From Furcasterigmium furcatum (Eukaryota > Ascomycota > Sordariomycetes > Glomerellales > Plectosphaerellaceae): a stretch of 64,000 nucleotides of DNA. Below are positions 52,801 through 63,830 of this stretch, one piece after another. The stretch lies in NCBI GenBank assembly GCA_001599815.1, contig BCIA01000005.1:3480472-3544471 (forward strand), given 5' to 3'. Made by a program: the position numbers and the translations under genes. The notes under the pieces are model-generated. The model ran no database searches. It was given only the letters and a program-made list of their open reading frames with translations, and was not told the DNA's origin. Numbering within the stretch: the first letter of the stretch is position 1; each line of letters begins with the position of its first letter.

Positions 52801-53459
52801 ACAAAAGCCCCAAGGATGCCGAAGAGACCGTCGCCCAGAGAACGGCGAGGAAGGAGCAGGTAGCAGAGGGACAGGGGCCGGAGAAGCCCGAGGTGGTGCG
52901 GTCGGATAGCCTCGCACGAGAGGCAGAGGATAAGGTATCCGACTTGCCTCACGTCGAAGGCTCGTCACCCAGGGCGAGCAGCAGTGGGAGCGGCGCTGAA
53001 GCTGGAAACCCCAACGGCAGCCCGCCACACACACGACACCCCCCGAAGCAACAAGTCTTCCGCCAGGACTCCATGACGTGGAGTGACGGCGACTGGATCG
53101 ACACGGATGACGATGATCACAGCGACTCTGGGGCAAAGAGCCCCCGGCCGCCGCCGTCGCCCTCCACGCCGGGCTTTGGGTCCTCGGCGCTTCTTTCTCC
53201 TCCGTCGGGACGGAAGTCTCCTCAGCCATCGCAGCAGGGGAGTTCCAAGGACTCTAGCCCTCGCTTGGGCTCGTCTGGCGTAAGCTGGAATTGGACGGAG
53301 AAGATAGTCGGCCGGAGCTCGTCGAAGCGCGCGGGCACTCGGCCCAACGCAGCCCCAGAGGATACAGAAGGGCCAGGGACCCCGCCACAGGTATCGCCGA
53401 CCACGCCGACGATGAGGATTGATGCTGCGAAGGACGATAACGGGCTAGGGGTTGATTAG
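49824..53459 (+). CDS. ROG1-like (DUF676) putative serine lipase
   Basis: This single exon encodes 1,211 aa from the ATG at 49824 (MLLIHQIGTVKIGEVVRYTV), chosen because the folded part begins here; an in-frame ATG at 49197 would add 209 unlikely residues. Residues 1-210 form an N-terminal beta-rich region. The alpha/beta-hydrolase core holds VVLTHGLHSN near residue 273 (oxyanion side), a charged insertion rich in Lys, Glu and Asp, FIAHSLGGL with nucleophile Ser443, and VVNDGIVPLRTS (candidate His/Asp region). The C-terminal half is long, disordered, Ser/Pro-rich, with a short ordered island VEEKIARAYHRGIAWRKVLVKVEPDAHNNI near residues 900-930 that is probably conserved. Yeast ROG1 and relatives are lipases acting on monoacylglycerol or phospholipids. 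One undetermined base at 52799 makes one codon ambiguous. Confidence 0.87.
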   Translation: MLLIHQIGTVKIGEVVRYTVTYTPSQDRILPSPETLYLRIRNTSAIALRAAFVHGPYNLCVAAYPASYNPNRKFNNPRRYGVPEFEPMVKAGGSWQCELVVPEHIRQNAGIGSNGQHFGGTVNPGLHETESASWIVEVSSQVIFSTSAAVGYEIVLARDEKSLTLSTSLPVIGGQAQIPQPGKVGDHQHEPGYKETPGSAPAKGVFSRAIRLKVEDTATLWNTPRLPGWEYGVKHAEKTRLEKVRPRIPGQKEEPEERLAKKLKQKKVHLVVLTHGLHSNLGADLLYLKESIDATVRQAKVDAKKRRAKEREERNAKAAAAREQKDSTSAEAQPQAEQEDPVNEDDDSDDEDEEVIVRGFSGNATRTERGIKFLGKRLARYVLSTCYPDQPYLPSIKGAADSLTANVKQHEGKPVHKHSSVHKDDTETQRPYKITSISFIAHSLGGLVQTYAVAYIEKHSPQFFHLIKPINFVALATPFLGLSNENPLYVKFALDFGLVGRTGQDLGLTWRAPTIARSGWGAIVSNLGESAHKRVVGESRPESKPLLRILPTGPAHTALKRFRNRTIYSNVVNDGIVPLRTSCLLFLDWQGLGRVEKARRDAGLVETLVGVGWAELTGANVTGARREARQLPPEDDEDDSGTATPTAPENAAEVPQPSENAIIEDDRASLRSVGSPYAENGHTPQPVETPNTGPLSGFFNFFRSSEPQSTAASTQLSPKQNKIYRRSQTIKFDDESATTSSTSFGSKVTTGNEYEHDPEGMTAPPRTTFFESAHDLINPTLPSTDYVLDPSKRPRTIFHDRVYHPSDIPPPPLKKKSVSSTTGSLSLLRRNTNASSITTGTTASSNIDAKDHAADTASSSPYPSQGTDRQDSMLSTKDYDDTLHTNPGKAADEEIDGSQMRVEEKIARAYHRGIAWRKVLVKVEPDAHNNIIVRRMFANAFGWPVVKHMVDAHFSDAATARTRVDDEAAEERALDMSQPPDQFGGEIKQTQXDKSPKDAEETVAQRTARKEQVAEGQGPEKPEVVRSDSLAREAEDKVSDLPHVEGSSPRASSSGSGAEAGNPNGSPPHTRHPPKQQVFRQDSMTWSDGDWIDTDDDDHSDSGAKSPRPPPSPSTPGFGSSALLSPPSGRKSPQPSQQGSSKDSSPRLGSSGVSWNWTEKIVGRSSSKRAGTRPNAAPEDTEGPGTPPQVSPTTPTMRIDAAKDDNGLGVD

Positions 53460-54024
53460 TACTTAAGCGACATGTACGTTTGTTTGCACACGACGGATCT
53501 AGACGGGGCATGACACCGCATACACGGCGTTGGGGGGTTGCTTTGTTAGAGGGATACTTCACAGTCCTTACAGGCGAGCTTTGCAATAACAATCTTGCGG
53601 TTTTTGATGCCACGGGTGTTCGGATGGGTGACACTGAGAAGACACGGCAGAGAGTGAGTTGGTTTGGTCAAATGATCCGCATGTCCATTCCCATTTTGCA
53701 GACTATCAAATCACACTCGTGTCCACGCCATGCCGAGTTCTACCGTCGATTCCGTGTAATTGGAGAGGTTCGTGCCTATACGAATCCCTCCTCCGTGACC
53801 TGTCGACCGCCCTTTGCGGTCGTGATAGCACAACGTCTCCCATTCTCATGCTCACCACCACCACCATCTGCTCTGTCCGCAAGTCATGCATCATCGTCAT
53901 ATTTCTCTCGTCGCCGTACGAGGGTGCTGGGGCTGGCGGGAGTCTCTGTCCCCCAGCGAGCGCTCGTTGTCTTCCGATTCCCCCCAAGGCAACTCTTCCC
54001 TGTCTCAAGTGTGACACACAGCCC
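53460..54024. other. Convergent intergenic region
   Basis: This 565-nt stretch lies between the stop codons of the ROG1-like gene and tif35 and should contain both 3' untranslated regions. Frames running through it are shadows. Nothing else is seen. Confidence 0.6.
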
Positions 54025-55148
54025 TTATGCGGCCTTCTTGGCGAACTCGACCCGCAGAATGAGATGCTTGAAGCCGAACCCGTCCATCTTGCTGCACGCC
54101 GTGACAGCGTCCCCGCGGTCCGCAAAACTGATGAACGCGAAGCCCTTGGCCATGCCCGTCTCGCGGTCCTTGGCGAGGAAGACACGAGTGACGCGGCCGA
54201 AGCGCTCGAACATATCGCGCAGCTCCTGCTCCTCTGCGAGCTCCGAGACCTGTGGCGAGGTGATGTTAGCAAGGAGGCCCCCGGCGGAGGGAATAAGAGG
54301 AGGGGAAATTTGGAAGCGGAAAGACGTACGTTCGTGACACGCAGCGTGGCAAGGTCGTCTCGCTCGGGGTACTTGCTACCCAGCTTCTCGCCGGCACCGG
54401 CGCCGACACCGCGCAGCGCGGGGGGCACGTAGCTGCCCTTCTTGCCCGCGGGGCCGCCCGCGGGGCCGGCGGCAGGGAGGCCGGCGGAGGGGTCGTCGCC
54501 CATGCCGGCGGCGACGTCGCCCTCCTGGCCGACGGGGGCCATGGTGTCCTTGTAGGGGCAGCGGGCGGTGAAATGCTCGCCGTTACAGATACGGCACTTG
54601 ACCTTCTTGTCCTTGAGCTTGTCCTTCATGGCCTGGGCGTTGGGGTCGGCGCCCTCCTCCTTCTGGTCGCGGCGCCAGGAGGCGGAGGGGCGGAAGATGA
54701 TGTTCTCGCCGACGGAGGTTGTGTCGGGTGCCGGGCCGGCGGGGTCGCGCTGGGAGAGGCCGAACTTCTCCCAGGTCTTGCGCTCGGCGACGCGCGGGGA
54801 GACCTTTTCCGTGTGCGTCGTGTAGCGGATGCGGCGGGTCGTCTTGACCTTCTGGCCGTTCTCGTTGAAGCGGTAGGAGATGATGGTCTTGGTGCCATCC
54901 TTGTTGGTGATGGTCTGGGTGGGGGGGAGCTCGGTGGCGACGTCGTCGACGTCCTCATCGTCGGCCCAGCTGTGAGGGGAGAAGAGAGTGTCAGTATTCC
55001 GAGGGCATATCTGGGGAGCTGTCCAGGGGGTTCTGGAGGGCGACGACGAGGTGGGGGACACAGAAAGGAGGGGTGCGTCAAGTCGAGTCCGGCGACGAGG
55101 TTGTCGCGAAGAGGAAGACACTCACTTGGTCTTGCCGGCGGTGGCCAT
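54025..55148 (-). CDS. tif35: Translation initiation factor eIF3 subunit g
   Basis: Exons (minus) 55148-55126, 54969-54330 and 54249-54025 encode 295 aa, the usual size. eIF3g is part of the eIF3 complex on the 40S subunit and helps scanning and reinitiation. The N-terminal eIF3g domain starts WADDEDVDD and contains NKDGTKTIISYRFNENGQK and RKTWEKFG. Near residue 165 is a zinc knuckle CRICNGEHFTARC (C-x2-C-x3-H-x4-C). A Gly/Pro/Ala linker with GSYVPPALR follows. The C-terminal RRM has RNP2 LRVTNVSE, built across the second intron, and RNP1 KGFAFISF. Intron 1 (156 nt) sits after only seven complete codons; intron 2 is 80 nt with GTACGT and CACAG ends. Very secure. Confidence 0.95.
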
Positions 55149-55898
55149 GATTGCGGTGTTGTTGTGTTTGCTCGTTCTCCAGAAGAGATGTTCGGCCTTG
55201 AAAATCGATCGGATCGAGGTGGTTCGGGGGGAGTCGTCGGTTGGTTGTCGTCGGGTGAGGTTGAACGTGGGCAAGTCTCTGGCGGTGGGGTTAAACTCCC
55301 CTTCAGTCTCTTTTGCCCGCCAGACGAATTTTGATGATTTTTGGTGCGTCGCTGGACGAAGGTGGGGGCAAACGGCAACAACCACCACAAAGGGACTAGC
55401 GTCGAATGTGGCCTCAGTTATGTAATCACGACTAAGGGGCAGCTCCCGAACTTCACCATCGACCGTTTTCCTGAACCTTCCCTCGAATTCTGCACGTCGC
55501 TTACTTGACTCTCACGAGCTGTCTTCTTCTATAATAATGGTATATCCGGCTCCGTAGGGCCTCGGTCGTCAAGCTCATAGTGTACATGAATATGTCATAC
55601 ATCCGTCATCAGTTCCCTCTCCGTCTGCTCGGGACTGTATCCTGTCGCTTTTCCAAATGGCCTGGTCCGCCCACAATGATATACACAGAATGCAGGCAGT
55701 TATGTACGAGCCGTGGTGTATGTGCCTTGGAGCAGCGCCTCTAAACCTGCTCCGCCCAGAACTCCTGACGTAGGAAAATGCATGTCACGATGACTGCTGG
55801 ACATCGTCCCTGGGAGCCTTTGCTGGCAGATGAACATAGAAAATGGTGGCCGTCGAAGGAGACTTGGCTTTTCGTCGCAATATGAAAATCAAATCAAA
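55149..55898. other. Intergenic, tif35 promoter side
   Basis: This 750-nt stretch holds the tif35 promoter and leader and the 3' end of the PH-domain gene, both on the minus strand. A short AATCAAATC repeat occurs near 55888. No gene is seen. Confidence 0.55.
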
Positions 55899-58460
55899 TC
55901 AAATCATTCCTCCGGGCAGATTCGTCCTGCTCGGAGGAAGAGGGGGGAGCGCACAGGTCGGCGGCGGCGCCGGAATGGGAGGCAGAGCGCTCGTTGGGGG
56001 TGGCGCTGGAGGAGGCCCCTGTGCGAGTGAAGGCATGCTCCGTCGGTTGAACAGAGCCTTGGCCTGGAGATCTGTGTTGGCCCTGAGGTACTGGCCGGAG
56101 GGCGCCGGGGGTGGGGCGCGAGCTGGTAGCAGGTTCGGGCTCGAGAGCGAGGGCGTGCATTCGAATCGTTCCACATTGATCCTCATGTCCGTCGCGTAAC
56201 TCATCGAGTATCGAGAGGGCTTGTCCACGGGCGGCATTGCGGTGGGCTCGACAAACACACTGGACCTCTTCTTGGCGCGCTGTCTGACCTCGCGTAGCGA
56301 GGGCGACCGGCTGCGCTCAAGATCGTCCACCGGCGAGAGGCACCTCTGTGCATTTTTCTGCGGCTCTGGAACAGCATACTGCGGCCTCATCTCGTACTGT
56401 GTCGGCGAGACCAGCGGCTGGAACTCCACGGGACCCTCCTCGGATTCCTGCAAGGGACGCAAGGCGTGCATGCTGACGGACTTTCGAGGGTTCGGCGCCA
56501 TGCCGTTAAGCCCAGGCGGAATCGGCATCAGGCTAGTTCGCCTGGGAGGCAACGGCCGAAGCTCTGGAGCAAAGGGTTGCTCCTCGTAGTAGGAAGACCT
56601 GCTCCATCTCTCCGATTGACGAGAGCTGGCAGAGGATGAAAGCGTCCTCGTCTCATCCCGACTCGACAGCTCAAAATCGCTCTTGTCGGGCGACGGGTAG
56701 TCGGCGACAATAGAGAGCGGTCTGGCAGTGGAGAAGGGTGCACTAGGTGGCGGGCCTCGAGGGGGTCTGACTGGCCGAGTGAACTCTCCGATAGAGAGAT
56801 TCGATTCAGATGGTGACGGCTTCAGTTGGCTGTATCGCTTGCTGATAGGAACACTGAAGTTCGGTGTCAGAAGCGGCCTTGACGAATCACTTATAGTCGA
56901 CGGTGGCCGTTGCGGCTGGGTCGCATTCGCCCCCTGTCGAAAATCCATGACGTTCATGGCCTGCATAGACTGTCTGCGGTCCAGGATGGCAGCCGCATTA
57001 GGCCTCGGCCGTGGCTGAAGCGGTGTCTCATGCACGGGCCGTTCCGCCTCGGGCATGTTGAAGCTGTCCCGCACAGGTGAGCAGGCCGGAGAAGAATTGG
57101 TTGACGTGACAATGGTCCTCTGGCCCGATGAGACAAACGATGAACGGTTACCGCTATCCCGCAGACTGTCCAATTGTCGTCCCTCGTTAGACACAACGCT
57201 GTTGGTTGTCGAGACGTCGTCGACCGAAGGATCGGCCGTGTTGTCCTGGTCCAGGAAACCGCGAGCCTCGTCGGGGTCCCCGAACTGCTGCGTCGGCATA
57301 TCATGGGAAAGGACCCGAGAGAACCGTTCGGGATCCCTCACGACCAGTGTCCGTTGGCTTGGTCGCGCCCTCAGCTGAGCCCCTTCCTCCTCCGCCCTGG
57401 GCTTGCCAGTCTCTGACGTTGTTTTCTTGCCACCGAGTATTTCGATTTCCCTTCGGAGGATGTTGATCCAGGACTCCATGTCCTCGGCACACTCAAACAC
57501 CATCAGAAAGTTGGAGGCGGTCCTACTTTGGGAGCCGACAAAGGGCAGACGAGAAAGGAGCGAGCGCGAATCTGTCGCCGCCGTTCCGTTGGCCTCCATG
57601 ACTGACGAGACCTGGAGAACCCAGTGGCGACCTGGAATGGCATCGCTGACGAACGCGGCCGACTCGCTGCCCAGGTGCAAGATTTTCTCAGGCGGGCGGT
57701 CAAAGTTGCCCTCGCCAGAGTACTGCAGGAGGTATCCGGACGTGCAGAGCACGAAGACCTTCGTCGTCCAGTCAAGCTTGAGAGAAGTAGATGGATCCCT
57801 GCGGTGCCTCCATTTCAGCCTGTCGGCGCCAGCTTCGGCATTTAGCTCTTCCGAAAGATCGATGACTGAGTCGGAACCGCCGAGCTTCTTGTCGTTGTAT
57901 CTCAGAATGGCATCGGCAGAAATGACAGGTGCTGGCAGGTGAGCATCCTTGATTCCTTGCGGAAAGGCCTTGAACAGCGGCGGTAGGTCCCATGAAGCGA
58001 AATGCGCGCGCGAGTGGCGGGCCTGGGTAGGCTGTGTTTTCGCCTTCATCGCGCCGTTCGACGACCTGGTTTTCAGTGTGGGAAGAGGAGGAGGGACGGA
58101 CGGTGGCAGGTGAGTCTGTGAGCCGAGGGTTAGGGACGTCTGAGAGCGAGACAGGTTACTGAGAGGTGCCGAGCTCAGATAGTGACTGGCAGTGGCGGCT
58201 GGCTTGAGTTCGCCGTGCTTCTGCTGGGACTGTATCGCTTCGGCTTCTTTGGAGGACTTGGACCTGGCAAAGATGTTTCGGAGGCCGAAAGTCGACTCTC
58301 GTTTTGAGGCCTTCTGGGGTCGTAGAGGAATCCGTTCAGCGGTATCCATGGCAAGCGCGAGATCCGGCGGCCTCGCCCGTCTTGATGAGGTGTATGACGA
58401 CTCTCGTCTGAGTGCCTCGAACGGCCGAGAGTTTTCCGCGTTCAACTCGGACTGGGCCAT
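55899..58460 (-). CDS. PH-domain protein with long disordered Pro/Ser-rich tail
   Basis: This intron-less gene encodes 853 aa from the ATG at 58460. Residues 1-150 are basic and Ser-rich. Residues 150-200 (SWDLPPLFKAFPQGIKDAHL) look like a conserved helical lead-in. Residues 215-344 fit a PH domain: TTKVFVLCTSGYLLQY for the first strands, HWVLQVSS in the middle, and a closing helix FECAEDMESWINILRREIE. The remaining 500 residues are disordered, rich in Ser, Arg and Pro, ending in PPAPPP-type runs that could bind SH3 or profilin. PH domains usually bind phosphoinositides, so a cortical or membrane adaptor role is likely, but no specific orthologue is recognised. Confidence 0.82.
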   Translation of the reverse strand: MAQSELNAENSRPFEALRRESSYTSSRRARPPDLALAMDTAERIPLRPQKASKRESTFGLRNIFARSKSSKEAEAIQSQQKHGELKPAATASHYLSSAPLSNLSRSQTSLTLGSQTHLPPSVPPPLPTLKTRSSNGAMKAKTQPTQARHSRAHFASWDLPPLFKAFPQGIKDAHLPAPVISADAILRYNDKKLGGSDSVIDLSEELNAEAGADRLKWRHRRDPSTSLKLDWTTKVFVLCTSGYLLQYSGEGNFDRPPEKILHLGSESAAFVSDAIPGRHWVLQVSSVMEANGTAATDSRSLLSRLPFVGSQSRTASNFLMVFECAEDMESWINILRREIEILGGKKTTSETGKPRAEEEGAQLRARPSQRTLVVRDPERFSRVLSHDMPTQQFGDPDEARGFLDQDNTADPSVDDVSTTNSVVSNEGRQLDSLRDSGNRSSFVSSGQRTIVTSTNSSPACSPVRDSFNMPEAERPVHETPLQPRPRPNAAAILDRRQSMQAMNVMDFRQGANATQPQRPPSTISDSSRPLLTPNFSVPISKRYSQLKPSPSESNLSIGEFTRPVRPPRGPPPSAPFSTARPLSIVADYPSPDKSDFELSSRDETRTLSSSASSRQSERWSRSSYYEEQPFAPELRPLPPRRTSLMPIPPGLNGMAPNPRKSVSMHALRPLQESEEGPVEFQPLVSPTQYEMRPQYAVPEPQKNAQRCLSPVDDLERSRSPSLREVRQRAKKRSSVFVEPTAMPPVDKPSRYSMSYATDMRINVERFECTPSLSSPNLLPARAPPPAPSGQYLRANTDLQAKALFNRRSMPSLAQGPPPAPPPTSALPPIPAPPPTCALPPLPPSRTNLPGGMI

Positions 58461-61400
58461 GCTGATTCAGGTCTCGATATCGGGTCGCATGAGCCGGGTA
58501 GCCGATCCGAGATGCAAGTTGACCGGCGAATGATTCGAGGCGCTGGCACGGCACAACAGCAATCACTACGGAGATGTGACAGGGCGCGCAAGTGGGAATA
58601 CGAAGATCCAAATCTCAGGATACGACTGAGCTGAAGAGCAGACCGGCGAACCCGGAGCAGAGAGTATCGAGAGGATGTCAACAGATCCGGCGCATGAAAA
58701 ACAATAGAAAGCGAGCGGGCTGGGTGACCAGACAGGGCGGGTGGACCGAGCTTCTCGAGGTGCGTGCCGGGATGGGCGTGTGACAAGGGAACGCTGGCTG
58801 TGATCCGACAAGCGATTTATGCGCCGATCGTGTGATAGTGACTGTCGACGGGGCTTGGGGCAGGACAGCGGGCGGGAGCTGAGGCGAGCAAAACCGTGAA
58901 TACCTTTTGAATGAGCGACGTCGGTTGGGTGAGGCACGCTGGATGGATGGTAAGTATGTAAAAACACAAGGGGGGAATCGCGCGCCGGAGGGAGTGTCAG
59001 AGGATATATGGGGGTGGGCATCTTGACACGGGCAGGATGAGTGAGTACATCCTGCGCACGCACAGAGAGGGGGAACGGACACGGAGGGTCGCTCAACAGC
59101 AGCAGTTGCAGCAGCAGTACGGAGCAGCGCACGCACTGCACTGCCTGTGATACTCCCATGCAGGAACGGGTAAGCCGCCCAAAGCAGGAGAGGGCGGACA
59201 GGCACGGTCAGGTGGGATATCTGATCCCCAACAGGGCCACTAGCCCAAGGGGGGAATATTGGGCAGCCGTCTGGTCAGGTTTCCCACCCACACGAAGAGT
59301 GCCTGGCAGGAATGCGAGGCATGTGGGAAATCAAGGAACGGTCCGTGAAAAAGGCTCGTGTTGATCAATGCCTTTCTGCGCCGTGGGCCCCGGGTTCCAG
59401 GCAAGTCGAAAAGTCCACAGGGGCCCATCCCGACTGGGGCGGTGGGCAACACAAGAGAGGACAGGCCCCAAGTTCGACGTCAGTCGCTGGTGTGTTTGCT
59501 CTGGACTGTCTCAGAGCAAGCAAGCAGAGTGGGTGACCTGGGGCCGGGTCAAGGAAATCCCTGGAGGCTTCGTGTCTCACAGCCTTGTGGTCCGGTCTTC
59601 CTGGCCGGGTCCCTTGGGAGGTTTTCCCTCGCTCGAGGCAACAAGGGGCAGCTCCCGGAGGCTAGGGCAGCTGAACGACGCGTCTAGAGGATACGTCGTG
59701 CTGCTGCTGCGGTGCGACGCGAGAGATTCGCGATGGCCGCGGGATGCGGGCGCGCGTGGTGTAGGTTGTACAAGCCGTACGAAGAAGGTAAGGCAAGGTA
59801 CCTTGCGCTCCCGGCTCTTCGGTGCCTCGAGAACTCTTGCGTCATCAGACCTGTGTGAAAGTCTTGGGTGAGAAAATTGTGAGGAAAAGTCCTTGGTCCA
59901 ATTGTCCCCAGCAAGGAGCCGGGGTGGTGAAAAAGGAAGAAAACGAGGCGCGGGCACACAGTCGGGGTGTTTTGGAAGTGCAAGAGGAAACGCGCCAACC
60001 GAAACCCCTTGCAGCTCTAGCAGCTCTAAAGTTAGCGCCCCTGGCTCGCGCGGCCTTGGCAGGGCACGGATCATCTCCAAGGCCACCACTACTGGCAGGT
60101 ACCTGCAGTAAAGTTGTATCCACTTCCGGATTAACGTGTCTCCTACAGGTGGGTGGGTAGGTAGCCCCACGCCGGTAAGGTACTTGGTGAGATGGGGCGC
60201 GTGCCAGGGGTTCTTCACACGCACGACCGGCTCCCGCGCTTTTCCTCCACCGGTGGCTTCTTCAAGGTGTCTCAATCATGATGATGATACTTGTTGCTTG
60301 CGACCTGCCATCCCACTTCGTGACAGCTCGCATGGCAACCGCAGAACATTCCCGGCCTGGCGTTCCTCACTGCCCTCATGGTCAAGGACAGATCACGAGC
60401 AACGAAACATATGGATGGATGGATGGATCCTCCGATGCAGGCGTTCGGACCTCGATCTTACGATGATCACATTCAACATGCAAGGCTCTGCACACTGCAC
60501 TGCAGGGCAACATCCAAGGGCGGATGAAAGGGTCAATCCCACATCCCACACACACCAGACTTCTCCCTCCAAGTCATCGCTCGACGGCTCTCCTCCCCAA
60601 GTCCCCAACTCGGGGCACCTGCCGGCTGCCATCGTAGCATTCTTTGGAAATGACATGTCTTGACCGGCAGCACCCCAGTCACCCGGCGCTCCGAAATGAG
60701 GATTGACGCCACCATACGATGTCTGGGACCCGGCTGAGAGGTGACAGCGTTTCATTCCCGGGGCTTTCCTTGGGAAACAAACGCCCGTTCTGCCAGGGCC
60801 GGGTTGTCCCTCCCACTTCCCCGTAGGGCATCACACCCAATATTGCAGGGGCCCCTTGGAGAAACAGGGTCGAGTGACGAGGTCAGCAGGGCGTGTGAGC
60901 GCTATCATAAGCCATGGGGGGTCCCCGCGACGCGCAGTTCCATCACGATGCCCTGTCGAGATCTCCGGTATTTTCCTCGTGCCGAGCCAAGCGGCTGACA
61001 GCAAACCGCCGGAAGGAGAGCTGGCTGATAAAACTGTGGGCTCGTCTCGTCTTGAGCAAGGTCACATTCGGCAATCATCTCGCAGCGACAGAATAAGCCT
61101 CTTCCTCGGCACCCTGAATGCGACCATCCGTGTTCATTGGAACCTTTACAAATATGTAATACTTATTCAGCTCGGTTGGTAGTGGAGGCAGTTAGCCGAC
61201 GGCCCGAGAACTTTGCGCGTCGGGCGCCCACGTCCGCAACTCGGATCATACCGCAGCACGAACACGGCCAGCCTTGGGTCAGGGGAAGAGCGTCGCAAAG
61301 GCTTTCAATGCTGGCATGCAGGACGTTGAATACCTCGAGAACCAAGTCCGACTCATCCTGCATTGTGCTACGTACCATGACCCGTCGCGAACCATCCAAC

Positions 61401-61964
61401 CGGCGCCCCTCTCGGCCTTAATTCCTTGGTCATGAGCGCTTCGCCGTCCGACATTCGTTCACCCAGAGGGTCAGTCGCACACAACATCTCAAACCGAGAG
61501 GCCTCTCTCTCGGGCCTTCTTCGCTGTATCAAAACACGCGCACCAGACTCTGTGCTGTGCCAACGTTCGAAGAAGGTGCCTGGCCTGGGGTTGCACATCT
61601 CCCAGCAGCCACATGACAGCAAAACTGATGCCAGCCGTGGACTATCCATTCTTAACCATCAGCCATCCACATGCAAGTCAGAAGAATATCAGAGTACTAC
61701 CCAGGGTTGATCAGTAGCTTCCCTTTTCTGTTGAGTAAAGGTCAAACAGATAACACAGGCAGTCCCCAAGGGTGCGAGTCTCCAGGACTAGACCGACAGA
61801 ACACGAGACGTTGAAAATCAAAGTTAGAACGAAACTTACTGACGAAGCTGTTCAGTTTCTCCGTTCATCTTGTTGAGGGTCCCACGGAGTAGCGCACCAA
61901 CCAGAGTGTGCGGCATTCTGCGCTACATTCATAAGCCCGCTACCCTAAGCATCTTCCAGAAATC
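58461..61964. other. 3.5-kb gene-free block upstream of PH-domain gene
   Basis: It holds the promoter and leader of the minus-strand PH-domain gene (CT-rich on that strand to about 59.2 kb). A short ATGG repeat lies at 60411-60428. The longest frames (232 and 197 codons on the minus strand) are rich in Pro, Arg and Ser without any domain or coding pattern, and I do not accept them as genes. Confidence 0.45.
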
Positions 61965-62048
61965 GGCCGCATGGCTCAATTGGCAGAGTATCTGACTACG
62001 ATCAGTAGTTGCATCAGGAGGTTCCAGGTTCGAGCCCTGGTGTGGTCA
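61965..62048 (+). tRNA. tRNA-Arg(ACG) with 11-nt intron
   Basis: The acceptor arm GGCCGCA pairs with TGTGGTC, and the D stem, anticodon stem (TCTGA/TCAGG) and T arm are identical to those of the gene at 17950. Anticodon ACG is interrupted after position 37 by TCAGTAGTTGC (11 nt). The mature length is 73 nt with discriminator A. It differs from the other gene in the mature part only at the 7-66 pair, G-C there and A-T here, a compensatory change. Confidence 0.95.
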
Positions 62049-62052
62049 CTTC

Positions 62053-62058
62053 TTTTTT
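62053..62058 (+). terminator. RNA polymerase III terminator of tRNA-Arg
   Basis: Six T start 5 nt after the tRNA discriminator base, the usual Pol III stop signal. Confidence 0.85.
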
Positions 62059-63830
62059 CTCCCCTCACAATCGAGGTCTTCTTTTTGACCCAACAGTGAG
62101 GATAGATCTAGTTGGAGGGTGAATTGACTCCTTCATTGAGACAGTCGGCACCTCAGCACCATAGCAAGAGCCAACGGCCTGAGACGTTGCATCCGTGGAT
62201 GGAGTCGTGACCATCATCGGCGCTCCTGGTGGGGGCTGGTTCCTGCAGTAGCGCCTCGATGTCCACTGCCCAGAGGTTTGGTTTCCTGTCGCCATCGCCG
62301 ACCGTCGAGTGAACCTCTATGAAGTAGGGCGCACTAGCAGACGATGGTCCCGAAACCACGGCTCACTCGGTCCATGGAGTCAATAGCTTGCTTGGCGGCC
62401 GCTTCTAGTTCGAGAACGGGAGACGAGCCGAGAGAGGACTGTTGGGATCTGGACCGCTCCATTTCATGGGAGGCCATGATGAAAGAATGGCTTTCTTGAT
62501 TAACCGTATGATGTGCGCCACGACCCAGGATTTCTGCGGAGCGCGGGTCGTGATTTATTAAGGTGGTTACCGATACCCGGAACCAAATGTCCAATGGGGC
62601 AAGTGAAGGCAAGTTCTGGCGCGCATGGATAAAAGCAATGCTTGCTTGAGCTTGTCGAAAGCTCGGCGTCAGCTGATAAATAGGAAGAACCGGGGCATGG
62701 GAGGTCTGGATCCCCTCTGACGACCATGTGGTTTCTTTTCCGGGCCAGAAGATTAATGAGGCCGTGGTAAGTCTATTGGTTCTTGGCGGTGGTCGCGGCT
62801 GATGTCTGTCTCCATGTGGAATGATTTGATCTGCTGGGTTGTCGCGACGCAGACAAGCAGAGAAAAGCATCAAGATGAGGTGCGGCTCGGATGCGAGTCT
62901 CGACGATCAGTCCACCAATGTGCGGATAGAGTTGGACGGATGTAAATGTCGTGGAGGCGAATGTGTATATTGCCTGCGCGCATGAACTCAGAGTCGGCCA
63001 ACCAGAGGTACGGGATTGCTTGTGACTGAATGCTGGTGTTGTGCACAAGATGATACTCAGAATATGGATGGGCAGATCTATTGCCTCGGGGCGCGAGCAA
63101 GAACGCAGTAGTGATGAGTACCTCCATCCAGAGAGGATGATGAATCGAGATGCGGCGCGTGATGGCTGGCTGGTCTGGCTGGCAACTGGCTGCCACAGCT
63201 GCCCGTCTCACGTGGCTTCCCTTTCCGATCTGTGGCTCTTCGACAGTGACGTTCAGGGTCCCCGCTAAAACGCCAAGCCAGACCAGAAAGCTCCTGCCAC
63301 CGTCACTCCAGTGAGGTCACAGAGTCACACCCACCAATCGCGCCACCTGTGACGCACCTGCCCACCTCACCTGTCACCCCACCTCCCCAAATCCATCCAT
63401 TCCGGACCGTCTGTCTGTCTACCTTGCCTCCAGCCTCAACGTCAACACTTCCTAAACACTGACAAACTGGCTGGCCGCCTCGTCTCTGCAACACTTCGTT
63501 CATTCAACCCTGGACACCCGACAACCCGTGACTCTTCTCGACCGGGCCGCACCCGCCAGCCCTCGCATACGGGGTCCACAGGACTGCCAGCAAGCTGTAA
63601 ACGATCTCCTCCTGTCCCGAAGCTCAGCCACCAGCACTGCTCCATGGGGTGAGCTCTGAAGCACCCCGTGGCCTTCTCCCGCAGACCCTCTTTCTCCCCG
63701 CTACTGGGCGGTTCATCTGGATACCTTTGGTCGCCTACGGAACTCTCACGCCGATTACGTCGGAGAGCATCCGCCGCTTATAAGGAACCCTTGATCTGCA
63801 CTTCTTCCTCCATCCTACCCAACCTCTGCG
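62059..63830. other. Intergenic between tRNA-Arg and the last gene
   Basis: The last 550 nt are CT/CA-rich on the plus strand, typical of promoter and leader of the following gene. A 47-codon minus-strand frame at 62334-62477 (MASHEMERSRSQQSS) has a protein-like helical part but no support as a gene. Nothing else is recognised. Confidence 0.45.

Noticed and set aside
54573..55334. Plus-strand 253-codon frame opposite tif35
   Set aside because: Gly/Leu-rich shadow of the eIF3g coding sequence.
59577..60275. 232-codon minus-strand frame in the 58-62 kb block
   Set aside because: Low-complexity Pro/Arg/Ser text, no initiation context, no domain, no neighbouring exons with matching phase.
62334..62873. 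179-codon minus-strand frame near the second tRNA
   Set aside because: Only its last 47 codons look protein-like. There is no conserved motif and no convincing splice partner, so it is left as a remark in the intergenic entry.
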